From assembly GCA_905331475.1 (NCBI GenBank), contig CAJNYU010000970.1, positions 1-64,000 of the forward strand: a stretch of DNA of 64,000 nucleotides, written 5' to 3'. The notes beneath the pieces were generated by a model. The model was not told the DNA's origin and did no database searches. It saw only the letters and a list, made by a program, of their open reading frames with translations. The stretch is from Rotaria socialis (Eukaryota; Rotifera; Eurotatoria; Philodinida; Philodinidae). The position numbers and the translations under genes are program-made. Positions 46,250 to 57,200 of this stretch are shown here, piece after piece. Each line of letters begins with the position of its first letter. The first letter of the stretch is position 1.

Positions 46250-47800
46250 ATATTTCATTTTTTTTCTACGAGATATTGCATGCAAAGCAAGATGCACAGT
46301 GTTCGTTCAATTGATGCTTTTTTTTGTACAGCAAGTGAATGCATTGAAATTAGAAATAAACTGTAAGTTTCACGGAAAGTAGATGAATCGTTACTTTCAG
46401 TCAAGTTTCTTCGTCGAAAGAAGAACGACAAAAGATATAATCGACATTTCTTCGTCATATTTATTCTTGGTCATGAATAATCTTTTGTTGATTGACTAGA
46501 TACGATATACAGTCTTCCGAGAATATGATGATGCCAGTAAGGTCAGTTAGTTAAATCAATTCGATAAACCATTAAGACAAGAATTTCATGTGACAGTACG
46601 CAGATGAAAATTTGCTTGTTTTCTTTCTCTAAGGATATTCCATTTGGCTAATCTCTTTCTTTTTATATGTTCGAAAAAGAAAAATCATCTAGGATGTGCT
46701 ATGCAAATTATCAAAAACAATTCTTGCATCGAATAGATTTCTAAAACAACGTTGAATTTTAACGCTTTGATTTGTGAACATTATCGTGGCCTTCTTTAAG
46801 AGCAAAAGACAATAGTTAAGCGTCAAATTTAATACATGTGAAGGTCAACATGAGGTTTATATGAGAGATAAAAATGACTCCCTTGCTAACCTATGAATAT
46901 AGGATATTGATATTTATCAATGATGAAAAAAATCTTTACTAATTTTCAAACACACTATCATAATTTTATCTAGAAGAACTTTCAATTGTAGAAAATTTCG
47001 AAAAATAAAAGTTCCTTCGCTATGTCCTTTACCATTGATATGAATATTCAAGTTCGTTAAACTCATTCACCGTATTGACGTCATGATATTCCCAAGAGAT
47101 GAAATACAAACAAACATACTTGAAGATAAGCTATTTTAATTACTAATGTACAATTGTCGAAGATCTATCGTACAAAAAAGAAATGTCTATTATATATTTC
47201 ATCGTTCTTTAGAGAATAGAAATCTGCTAAAAGTAATTATATACGTAGTATCTATTTTTCTTTTGGAATAACTCAACGATATGCATTTTTGTTTCTGGTC
47301 TAGATAGATTACGCTAGAATAAAAGTATTAGCTAAATCAATAAGATTGATTGAGCAAGGTTCTTCTACAATCGATTATGCCGTGTGTGTCGTGCTTTTCT
47401 ATGTAAGCAAAATGTTCCATAGATTTTCTTCTGTTCTTAATGATCGATTTTTTTCTGCTCGTCAATCTATACTAAACATCTGTATTAGGAAGATGTTTCC
47501 ACTATGTGTACAACCACACCGCCTTTTCTCTACATCGTTTTTGCTGTATGTTGTGTGCGCACTATTTTCCTCTCTATCTCTCTCTCTGCAGTCTGACTTT
47601 TGCTATGTGTATAATAATCGTATTATTAGAAAAAAGGAACGTACCAGACTACTACATTCTTTCGCCCTTTTGTTCTTCGTTAATGTTATTGATACAGAAG
47701 GTGATTATATGTAGATATCTATTTATCAATAAATCCTGATCAAAAGAACAGAATTGTAGAATCAATTATTAATATATGTATGTACGTATTTTAGTAAAAC
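46250..47800. other. Spacer before the GTPase gene
   Basis: AT-rich. The open frame at 47346-47714 is low-complexity, has no domain and is unlikely to be a gene. I see nothing else. Confidence 0.4.
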
Positions 47801-48953
47801 ATGAGTCGCTATAAACCAGTTAACAGTTCAATTAAAACTCATCAGTCAACTGCCAGTCTACCAAAAGAAGAAGTTAATGTTGTTCTACTTGGAAAACAAA
47901 GTGTTGGCAAATCAGCGTTAGTTGTTAAATATTTAACAAAACGCTTCATTTGTGAATACGATCCATTTCTTGGTTAGTTTTTTTATGTTTTCAAAAACCA
48001 AAAACAGAATAGAACTTTGTTTGCTATTATAGAAGACACCTATTGGAAACCGGATGTTGTTGATCAACAAGAAGTATTGGTCAAGATCATGGATACCTAT
48101 GGAAAAGTAATGAAAGACAATCAGCGAAAGAAAACTGTAAAGTTCATTTGTTTTTTACAATTTTAGGATCATAAACGTTTGCCATATTATTTAAAATGGG
48201 CTGATGCAGTACTAATAACATATAGTATCACACAACAAGATAGCTTTGAAATGGCATTGGCTTATCTAGATGCAATAACAAGTTATTCGAAAAGTTTAAC
48301 TGTATCAACAAATGAACTTGTTCTTATGTTGCTTGGAAATAAACTTGATTTAGAACGAGTAAGGTAAATAATGACAAAAAAAAAGAATATTTCAACATTA
48401 TTGCTTTGATGAACAAGCCAAAATATTTATACATCTATTTAGAGTGATTCCAAAATGTGATGGTGAAGCAATAGCAGCCAAATACAGTTGTGCTTTTTGT
48501 GAAACAACAGCAGCTGATGATTATGATTATGTTCAACAGCTATTTCATCGCACTGTTCGTGAAGTACGAAAAGAACGTGAACGTGTTGTTGCTTCGAATT
48601 CTATTGACGAAGAACCACCAACAACAATACCGATAAATTCGATTGCAACTTTTCCTTCGCCATCATCCTCGTCGTCGTCGAGTTCATCGATTCATTTTAC
48701 AATCGCGAACGACACAGAAAGATCTGTATTATCGGCAATCAGTATTCCTGCACCACCTCCGATGCCAACAAGTTTTATACAAAAAACAACAAAACTAATT
48801 AAACCGGATTCACAAACATCAATGAATTCGTTACTTTCGCCTGCAACTAAAGCAGGTTCACCAACGACAGCAAATACTGTTCCTTCAGCAGCAACATCAA
48901 CTACGAAACGTTCATCATCAAAAACGTCTGTATTTTCGAAAATATTTAAATAA
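47801..48953 (+). CDS. RERG/RASL12-like small GTPase with long tail
   Basis: Four exons (47801-47972, 48033-48106, 48167-48363, 48443-48953) with phases closing; 317 residues. The P-loop is GKQSVGKS. Switch I is in [18 protein letters not shown], very close to the RERG/RASL11/RASL12 group. The G3 box is DTYG, followed by Lys where Ras has the catalytic Gln61. G4 is NKLD, and the G5 region reads CETTAA in place of a clear SAK-type motif. After the G domain (about residue 190) comes a Ser/Pro/Thr-rich disordered tail ending [10 protein letters not shown]. There is no CAAX box, so it is not prenylated, as in RERG-type proteins. A lowered intrinsic hydrolysis rate is an inference from the Lys. 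It is convergent with the gene at 49011, with 57 bases between the stops. Confidence 0.85.
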
Positions 48954-49010
48954 ATATTCTTTTTCTTTTTTTAAAATATAGTAACCAAACATTTAAAAAA
49001 AAATTCTTAT

Positions 49011-50201
49011 TTAAACAGATGTACAAAGTAATTGTCCTTGATATTTAACTCCACTATCGCTAACGTAACAATAATTAAGCATATCACCACTTAATTCTAA
49101 TTCATACGGAGCTTTTATTGATGGTAGTTTTGTTGTTTCATCAATAACTGAATTTGTTGGTGTCAGAACAACTGATTTTGGTGATATCAATAATGATTGA
49201 TCAGCTGATGAATTGTTTCTTGGAGTTTGTATTGAAGGCGTGGATGGTGGCGGTCGTCTGGGAGGTGGTGATTGATTTAAAGTTAAACGATAATTTGTTG
49301 GCATTGACGATGATGGACGTCGTTGTTGTTGATGATACGATGATGTTGGTCGTGTTCGTCGTTTTGATGCTAAAGACATGATTGGCACGGATGTTATTTC
49401 TGGTGTTGATGTTCCAAGAGATGCATTTGATGTTGATTGCAATGACTGTAATGATGATTTATTTGAATTAAATTTTACTATTGTGTCAATAGTATCTGTA
49501 TTTCCTGCTTCTTGTTCTTGTTTACGGCGTAGACGAGCTAATGATTGTCGTCTAAGATATGCAAGAAAATGACCGTATTGTGGATGTGGCCGTGGTAAAA
49601 GTGGTGATGTTAAAAAATGTGGTTGTTGATGTAATGGTAATGGATTCATAGTATTATTACTGTTACTACTATTCGATATGTGAGCTGATGCAGCTCGACG
49701 AGAAATTGCTGCTGTTTTAAGAACATATAGTAAATGTTCACCTTGTTGTTGTTGATGCAAATAATAATTAGGACGATAGGGTGGCGTTGTTGGCCGAGGA
49801 ATTGTTGTTGGATAACTGAGCGATGATTTAGGTATATTTGAAATACTTGTACGATACGATGACATTATGCGTGGTTTGTGATGTGGCGTATCAGATGGTG
49901 GAACTTTAAGACGATATTCCGTAAACATCGGAGATGTAACCGTCGGTATCGTCGTAGTTTGTTTTGCAGATTTTTTACTAGCTGCCATGCGAATAAAATC
50001 TTGTTTCAAATCAGAGAAGGGTGTGAAAGAAATGATCGGCAACAGAGCAGTGTACTGCATGCGATGGTTTCGTTGACGATGATTGAATAAATTAGAAGAT
50101 GCAGCCCCTATTGGGCTTCTTCTTCTGCGAGGTATACTTGTCTTTGTTGCAACTTGCAATGGCGCATCAGTAATAGAAAACCGTATGCCTATTTCTGTCA
50201 T
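49011..50201 (-). CDS. Disordered Ser/Pro/Arg-rich protein, unknown
   Basis: A minus-strand open frame of 396 residues from the ATG at 50201. The frame is open for 13 codons further upstream without another ATG, so an upstream exon is possible. The composition is Ser, Pro, Thr, Arg and Gln with several proline-rich tracts (SPPPRRPPPSTPS, IPRPTTPPYRP) and short basic helices (YLRRQSLARLRRKQEQEA). The last 35 residues (LELSGDMLNYCYVSDSGVKYQG) look folded. It could be a cytoskeletal or signalling adaptor but there is no domain to support that. Confidence 0.6.
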   Translation of the reverse strand: MTEIGIRFSITDAPLQVATKTSIPRRRRSPIGAASSNLFNHRQRNHRMQYTALLPIISFTPFSDLKQDFIRMAASKKSAKQTTTIPTVTSPMFTEYRLKVPPSDTPHHKPRIMSSYRTSISNIPKSSLSYPTTIPRPTTPPYRPNYYLHQQQQGEHLLYVLKTAAISRRAASAHISNSSNSNNTMNPLPLHQQPHFLTSPLLPRPHPQYGHFLAYLRRQSLARLRRKQEQEAGNTDTIDTIVKFNSNKSSLQSLQSTSNASLGTSTPEITSVPIMSLASKRRTRPTSSYHQQQRRPSSSMPTNYRLTLNQSPPPRRPPPSTPSIQTPRNNSSADQSLLISPKSVVLTPTNSVIDETTKLPSIKAPYELELSGDMLNYCYVSDSGVKYQGQLLCTSV

Positions 50202-50240
50202 TTTATTAAATTTCGAGATGACCGAAGCACTAGCAATCAA

Positions 50241-51430
50241 TGCAAAAAAAAGGAATCAACTAGGTGCCAAGCACATTCAAGAATAATTAGTATGTCATTT
50301 TTTTTTTTGTTATCGTTAGTTTTATAAAAAAATATTCTTTTGCGTTCTTTAGCAAATGAGTTTGAAAAAGAAATTCTAGAAGTTGTTAATAAACTTCTAA
50401 ATTCTTTCATACAGAAAAAAAAACTAATATGAAGAAAGGAAATAATATTTATTCATATTGACATAATCAAAGTGTGTTATTCTATATGAACAATATAATT
50501 ATGTTAAAATTCTTCTATCTGCAAAGTTGAATATTCAAGTAAATATAGAATTGATTGAATGAGATTTTATTTTTTATCGACATTTAATCATTGCTTTTGA
50601 TCACTTTTTTCCTGTTTTCAAAAGCAACACTAGAACCTTTTCGATCTTGTAAAACAGCAATTTCAAGATAAACTCTCAATAGAAATTACGCGAATGCATT
50701 GCGTCCTAGAATTTATAATACTTTAAAACAAGAATAAAATATAGTTACAGTTCATTTTTGAATGCATAGTTTGATTAGTTAATTGAACGACATACTTTCT
50801 CAAATTAACAAGTGGCAAAAGTCAGATTTTCTAGTTTAAGCAAGACTTACAATAACATAATTAAAAAAATATTATAATTAACAATTACTGCTATTGGATT
50901 TTAGCAAATTGAACTTATCAATTTTTCGGTAACAAAAAAAATGAACCACTCAACACAAGCGTTCTAGTACAGATTTCACTCATCTATTGAATTTCATACA
51001 TCGCAGTGTCCTGATAAATCACGAGATAGACGTCCGTTGCAAATAAGTTTTTCGCTGGAATCCTGACAAACGCCGCGATGTATGTAATTTTGATGTCACA
51101 CAGCCATTAAGATCAAAATTCTCGAATTTAAAAACTTAATTATTTCTGATTCACTGACCCTTCAGAAGAAAACTCTTCAGAAACCTATTTAATAAAATAA
51201 AACTCTCATGTTTCCAAGTAATCAAACAATATTTAAGTTTTCTTATGTCATACTCGTCGTCCTGTAGATGTCATTGGTTGATTAGCAACGTTCTCTGATG
51301 TAATCTTTTTAAACACTGATTGGTTTATGATCGAATGTTTTGTTTTTTGCAATGTCATTTATTTATTTATTGATATTTATTATATTGCTAGGGTCATAGA
51401 GCATTAGTTTTATTTTCCGTAGTGTCGAAC
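50241..51430. other. Spacer between the disordered-protein gene and SELENOT
   Basis: AT-rich with no exon. It should hold both divergent promoters. No clear TATA element can be assigned. Confidence 0.4.
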
Positions 51431-52158
51431 ATGATCGACCGGAAGCTACTTCTCGGTCTGAGTCTTGTTCTTTTATCAACATGCTATGATTTAACAAGAT
51501 CATATTTTAATTCAGCATCAGCTGAAACCAAGAACAGTGAATCTGTTTCATCATCATCATTTAATAGTGATTCAAACGATAATCTACATATGCCACCACC
51601 ACCTAAAATTAAAACACAAGGCGTACCAACAATTAAATTTTTATTTTGCCATAGCTGAGGGTATAGAAATATTTTTCATTTATAATCTAGAAAATAAAGT
51701 AGTTTTCCCGTTTTATTTTCAGGTACCGAAATGTGTTTGAACAATTCGCTCAACTTGTTCGAACACACTACCCACATATGGATGTTGTTGGTGAGAATTA
51801 TCCACCAGCACCTTCCAAAGCTTTAATGGCGCGTATTTTATCTATGGTTAAAATGGCTTTACTTGTTTGTCTTCTGTTTGGCCAGAACCCTTTTGTTCTT
51901 TTAAATATTCCAACTCCAGCAGCTTATTCGTGGGCACTACAAAACAAAATGTATGCATGTTTAATGGTGTTCTTCTTTTCGAATTCAATTGAATCATATT
52001 TGATCTCAACGGGTGCCTTTGAAATATCAGTTAATGATGTTCCACTATGGTCCAAGATTGAAACAGGTCGTTTACCATCAGCCAATGAATTCATACAAAT
52101 GTTACAAACATTTTCCACGAAGACCGATTTTAATGCTGCTGGTTCAATCAATTTCTAA
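51431..52158 (+). CDS. SELENOT: Selenoprotein T (in-frame UGA for selenocysteine)
   Basis: Two exons, 51431-51660 and 51723-52158; 221 residues if the TGA at 51656-51658 is read as selenocysteine. The redox motif is CHSU, followed by GYRNVFEQF across the intron, matching the CxxU-GYRxVFE signature of SelT in the thioredoxin-like family. Later conserved blocks include GENYPPAP, LLFGQNPF, NKMYACLMVFFFSN, STGAFEISVNDVPLWSK and GRLPS. An N-terminal signal/anchor (LLLGLSLVLLSTCYDL) and a hydrophobic insert near 145-165 fit ER membrane residence. SelT is an ER oxidoreductase linked to calcium and redox balance. The ATG at 51431 is the first in frame. A SECIS candidate lies 75 bases past the stop. 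Confidence 0.93.
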
Positions 52159-52232
52159 AAGTTTTTCATTTTTTACTTTAGCTTTAGGATTTTTTTAAAT
52201 CGAAATTTTCTTTTCATATTTATTCCTAAATT

Positions 52233-52314
52233 GATGATAATGATCTTTTATGACGATGCAAGTTCAAAATAATAATATATTATAGATTTGCCATCTGACC
52301 TTTTTCTTATCATC
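52233..52314 (+). promoter_or_regulatory. SECIS element in the SELENOT 3' UTR
   Basis: Helix I pairs GATGATAA (52233-52240) with TTATCATC (52307-52314), perfect over 8 bases. An internal loop of 8-9 bases precedes the quartet: ATGA at 52250-52253 opposite TGA at 52296-52298. Helix II pairs GATG (52255-52258) with CATC (52292-52295), then CAA with TTG past one bulged C, then weaker pairs. The apical loop begins with AAAA at 52266-52269, 12 bases after the quartet, the expected SECIS spacing. It would direct selenocysteine insertion at 51656. Confidence 0.85.
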
Positions 52315-54223
52315 GATTAATTGACATAGATATGAATGATAAGTTTATCATTTAGAAAAATACCCAAGTCATTCGTATCAATTGAAACTTTTCAGATAAC
52401 CTTTTCTTTGTTGTTTTTCTTCATTTTTATATCAGTTGTGTACTTTCGTTCGTCATCAATAAACTTCGTCGTCATATACATCAAAAAATTATTTTTGATG
52501 ATAAACTACTGATCTTATTCTTAAATTAAGTTGAGACAGTAATCGACATAAAAAAGCCAATTTTGGTTTTGCCTATGTTAAAATTAAACACATTACGAAT
52601 TAGTATTGACTCATTCAAGATTCGAGCTAAAACTGTGTCTAATATACGATTGAAAAATGTAAATGAAAGATTTTAATCTTTCTCATTGAAAAGTTTTTCA
52701 TTGGCTACTGCTGATTAAAAATTGTCGTTAGAAGCAATTTAGTAAAAAAGATTTTTTTTTCACTACACTTCTGAATGGAATCAAAAAGAAACTGTTCTTT
52801 CAAGTTATTGTATGTTCTTGTGACATTATTATTTATAGGTTTCGTCTATGCCAAATTATGTTCTCGAACCATCTTACTCGATTACATGAAACAATATTAA
52901 TCAATACTGAAGATTCACTACTACGATAATCAATTGATCCTTTACTTTCTAATAGACAGGAAGAAAATAACATCAAACAAAATCTTGAACTAAGTAAGTT
53001 ACTCTCAAACCGACTAATGTTCTTTGCTCCGGAGTTATGAGAATTTATTGATAATATATCATATGTATTGCCTAATAATCAAGTACGACCAATTTTCTGA
53101 TCAATAGTAGAATCTTTTCCTTGTGGTTTATACAACCGGTTGCCTCCAACGAGAAGGACGCGTAGGACAAAAATTTGTATTTGATTGTTATAAACAATGA
53201 GTAGTTAACAGATTTTAAATTAAATTATATAAAAGATGAATAGGGAATGGAGAATAAAATTAGAATTTATTTTTATAAATTTTTGTTCATCATGTGACTT
53301 CGTGAAAAGAAAGACACTTGTTTTTGTTGTTACAGCAACTCTTAATAAAATTATAGACTCGTCATTATCGTGTTGCTGGTTCAGATAAAATTTGTGTTCA
53401 CATATCAATGAGTCTTCTGTGTTACATTCCGTAATAGATTTCTTCCTTTTGTTTCGATAAAGTTCCCAATTCGTTTGTAATTCATAATGAAAAAACTCTT
53501 GCCATATTATACTTAGACTTCCAATTGAGAACTATACGTCGTAGGAGTAAATTAATAAGAGATAGACTTTGATTTATCTCAATGAAAATATTCATCCAAA
53601 AGAGATGCTTACTTTAATATGTAATAAGACACAGATAAAATAAAAATTGCAATAAATCCCTCATTAAAAACTCGTTACTCGTAATAGATAATAATAGTAA
53701 TTAGGAATATACCGCTCACGCTCATGAGCGTGAGCTGTACATTCCTATGTTACATCCTACTTGATTTTTAAGTATCGAAAAATTCATCGTAATTGACTAA
53801 TATGTCAATCTTATCTGTTCACTCATGCTTCTTACTCGAAAATCCTATGACCAATCCCTTCTTTTTCCGATCAGACTTGTTGGACGCTGATGGACCCTAG
53901 GATCCGCTTTCCCCCCCTTGTGTTAATATATGCACTTTCACATTTCGTCAGAAAAGACTTCATTTTGTCAATCTTCTATGTCGATGTGGACCACTACCAG
54001 GCCTGTAATTCTCCGCTGATGAAGGAAGATAATTAAAGTTGTTGTTCGTGTTGTTTTGACTAAAAATCTATTTATTAATATGTATATATATTATTCAAAA
54101 TTGAACCAAAAAAATGAATTAATTTTTTACTTTTTTCTTTGTTTCTCTCTCTCTCTATATATATAACACCGGAGAGACAAAAAGATACAAAAACACACTC
54201 ACACAAAAAAGAAAAGAGAAAGT
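52315..54223. other. Spacer between SELENOT and the adhesion GPCR
   Basis: 52840-52930 and 52960-53160 look like decayed coding sequence (for example FRLCQIMFSNHLTRLHETIL, then stops) without a family I can name. A perfect 22-base palindrome lies at 53714-53735. The rest is AT-rich. Confidence 0.4.
53714..53735. repeat. Perfect 22-bp palindrome
   Basis: The half-site is GCTCACGCTCA, followed directly by its exact complement. It is GC-richer than its surroundings, with no loop. Nothing adjoining suggests a terminator or a transposon end. Confidence 0.6.
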
Positions 54224-57200
54224 TCAACCTATTTCATAATACTGATGATCGTCTTCATGTGTTAGAGCTTTTTGAAGTAGCTGTTGATTTTGTTCATAGG
54301 ATAAATTTATTTCATTTGATGGTAATGGATATCGAAAAGTACTCAGACGGTTTGTTAATAAACTAATGGGTATACTTGGTAGATAGGACGTTTCATTATT
54401 TAAACCAGATCGTCGATCATATTGGTTACGAATTGATGTTGTATAGTTCGTTTTTGAATCTTCTCTTGGATTACATATAATTTGTTTACTACTCATATCT
54501 AACGAAGGTCCTGAACTATAATCACTACTACTTGTATTGTCAGGTAAAGAAAAGTGTTCAATCGATTTTTCATCTACAACAAATTCAAATAAAATTCAAA
54601 ACTTTAATTGCAAAACATTTCTTACGTGTCGGATTTCCATTTTGATTTCCTTTAACACAATTATAAAATAACTAAAAGAAAGAAGAAAGCAGTGTTTTGT
54701 TCATTTTTTTTCTAATTTTCATTTACCAATTTACGGCGTTTCTTATGAAACTGGAACTTTTCAAATGCATTCTGAACATATTTTTGTAATAAACAATAAA
54801 ATATTAAAATTAATAAACCATGAACAGAATTAAGTATAGTAAATATAAATGCAAACAGAATGGTTTGATCATAAAGAAAAAATAGAGCTATAATCCATGT
54901 TAAACCAAATAGAATCGATATGGCTGATACATCACGTATAGAAAATCTTCAAAGAAAACATTCAAAACACCATTTTTCTCATCTTTTTATACAAACCTTA
55001 TTGTACTTCGATGATCGGTAGAATTTATTTTTCGACAAATGTAATAAATCGATACGATGAAAAAACAAAAATTGGCCTAAAAATAATGACTTCTTATAAA
55101 CATTTTCTTCTTATCTTAGCAACTTACAATAATTATCAACATAAAAGGTATAGCAAATGCCCAGATAAACGCATTGTCATGCGATAACCAACAACTAAAA
55201 TAGAAAATTTATTAACGTCCGGAAATAAAAAAACACTTCGACGGAATTGTATGTGCAGTTTTGTAAGCATGATTCGATATCATTTATTAAATTCATGGCG
55301 TATTTATATTATATTTATTTTAATGGGGTTGTTTTCTCACTAGCAGATAAACCAGTTTAGGTGCTTGAAGAAGTATTTTTAAGTGCAATTCTCGTGAGAT
55401 TAGAATACGCAACATGGTCGAACTGTTTGTGCGTAATTCTTTCTGTTTTAGGAAACAATTTTTTACTCTATCATCTTCAAAAGCCACCAGAGAGCAGTTT
55501 ATTCATTGGAGCAAAGCCATATTGATAAATACTCGAAAATGTCTACGAAAGAGAGTCCTTATTTCTGCTTCGACATTTTCAACACTCGTGTTGAATTGCG
55601 TTTCACCACATATACTTTTTTATGATAAGTGCTTTATTATTTATTTCTAAGTGTGTGAATGTACTTAATTCACATCTAGCCTAAAACAATTTCTTCGATA
55701 CATGATTCTTTGCGTCGGAGGTTTACTCGTCGTAATGGATAACCTGAGACAATATATATATATTTATGTGTACATTAATTAACCTGTTCAGTTAGGTACT
55801 ACAATGATATTGCACCAAATATAGAACTAGAAAAGACTTATTGTATTGCGCATTTTCTATTTTTATTCCTTAATAGTAATGCGATAACCTTGTGTTCGAG
55901 GTATATTATTGCTGAAACTCAATTAAATAGATTCAAAATAAGTATGAAAAACTGAATCGGACCACGTATTTTTTAATAAGATCGGATTCCAATTCACAAC
56001 TAATCTAAGAGAAACGATGGATGCCATTTTCGAAAAAATAATTTTCAGGTACAATCAGCTGTATTTCCGTCGAAGACAATCTTATCCAAATCTAAGTATT
56101 TATCATTTTGGAGAATTTTTCAATCAGCTATTAATAACAGAATCCCTGAAGTACACTACTGCTGATAACATGCAACATGATAAAAGTTAGAAAATAATTA
56201 ATTTCCTTAGCAGTAAGAATAACTAAGCACTTGTCTAATTTAATGTTCGGTTTAATCTTCTCTTTGTAGAAGAATGACAGTTTTATAAAAGCTGTTTTAA
56301 GATTATTTATGACGAATAAGCACTCTAATTTATCAATGATGCATTAGAGTAAATGGTATGCTTCTAATCAACATGTTAAAATAAAACCGAACAAATTATT
56401 TTTATTCTGCGTAGATTAAATGAACAATAAACAGAAGCGTTTTTTCAGTTCATAGTGTTCATAATAAGCCTGTCAATTTCTATCCTTGACATCAAATGCA
56501 GATTGAATTAAAACCCATACTATAATGCTTTTCTTAATTTTCTGGCTGATTATTCTCATTTACTAGTTTTTTTCCGAAAGAAAATTTGCGTAAAACTAAT
56601 TGAACGCATCATCGGTGTTTGCTACAATTAACAAGAAAGAAGAATCTAAGAAAATCGCAAGCTACGCTGTGCAGATCTCAGATCGGTCAGTAGAAAAATA
56701 ATATTCGGTGAATAAGTAAAACTATTTTGTATTTGTTATAAAGTATAAATACAAAAAACTTTCTGCATAGAAATTATTTCAATTATATAAATGAACACTT
56801 ATTTTGTTTTACTTCTTCATCGTGCACAAAAATCATTCGACATCGCATCATTTGACGAGCGCTCCTCGAGAATCATCACTTATACACTTCCGAGGTGTGT
56901 TTGTCATTAAATATAAATGGAAAAGCTCATTCGGATTTCATTCTAGAAAATTCTAATTCTATTGAAAAAATGATTCATTTCTCTTTATTGACATAGTCGA
57001 GTTTCTTCTAGCAAGTACCCCGACGAAGAAATCTCAAATGTTAGGTTGGCTAAGACGAAAACGAACAAATGTTTATCATATGAAATTTCAAAAGACTCAA
57101 TAGAATACTTCACAGTCCGGTATCTTGTTCTCTTTCCGAAAAAATGCTCTTCTTCGCGATCACAAAAAATATCAAAACATTTGCACCATCGGTCGCGGGT

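Noticed and set aside
47346-47739. 122-codon and 77-codon open frames upstream of the GTPase
   Set aside because: Low-complexity Cys/Phe/Leu/Ser sequence in two frames, no homology by eye, and CT-rich runs that explain the openness.
49154-50090. Plus-strand open frames of 64-75 codons
   Set aside because: They are antisense shadows of the minus-strand gene at 49011-50201.
54001-54040. CTGATGA box suggesting another hammerhead
   Set aside because: No GAAA box with a closable stem II and III follows within reach.
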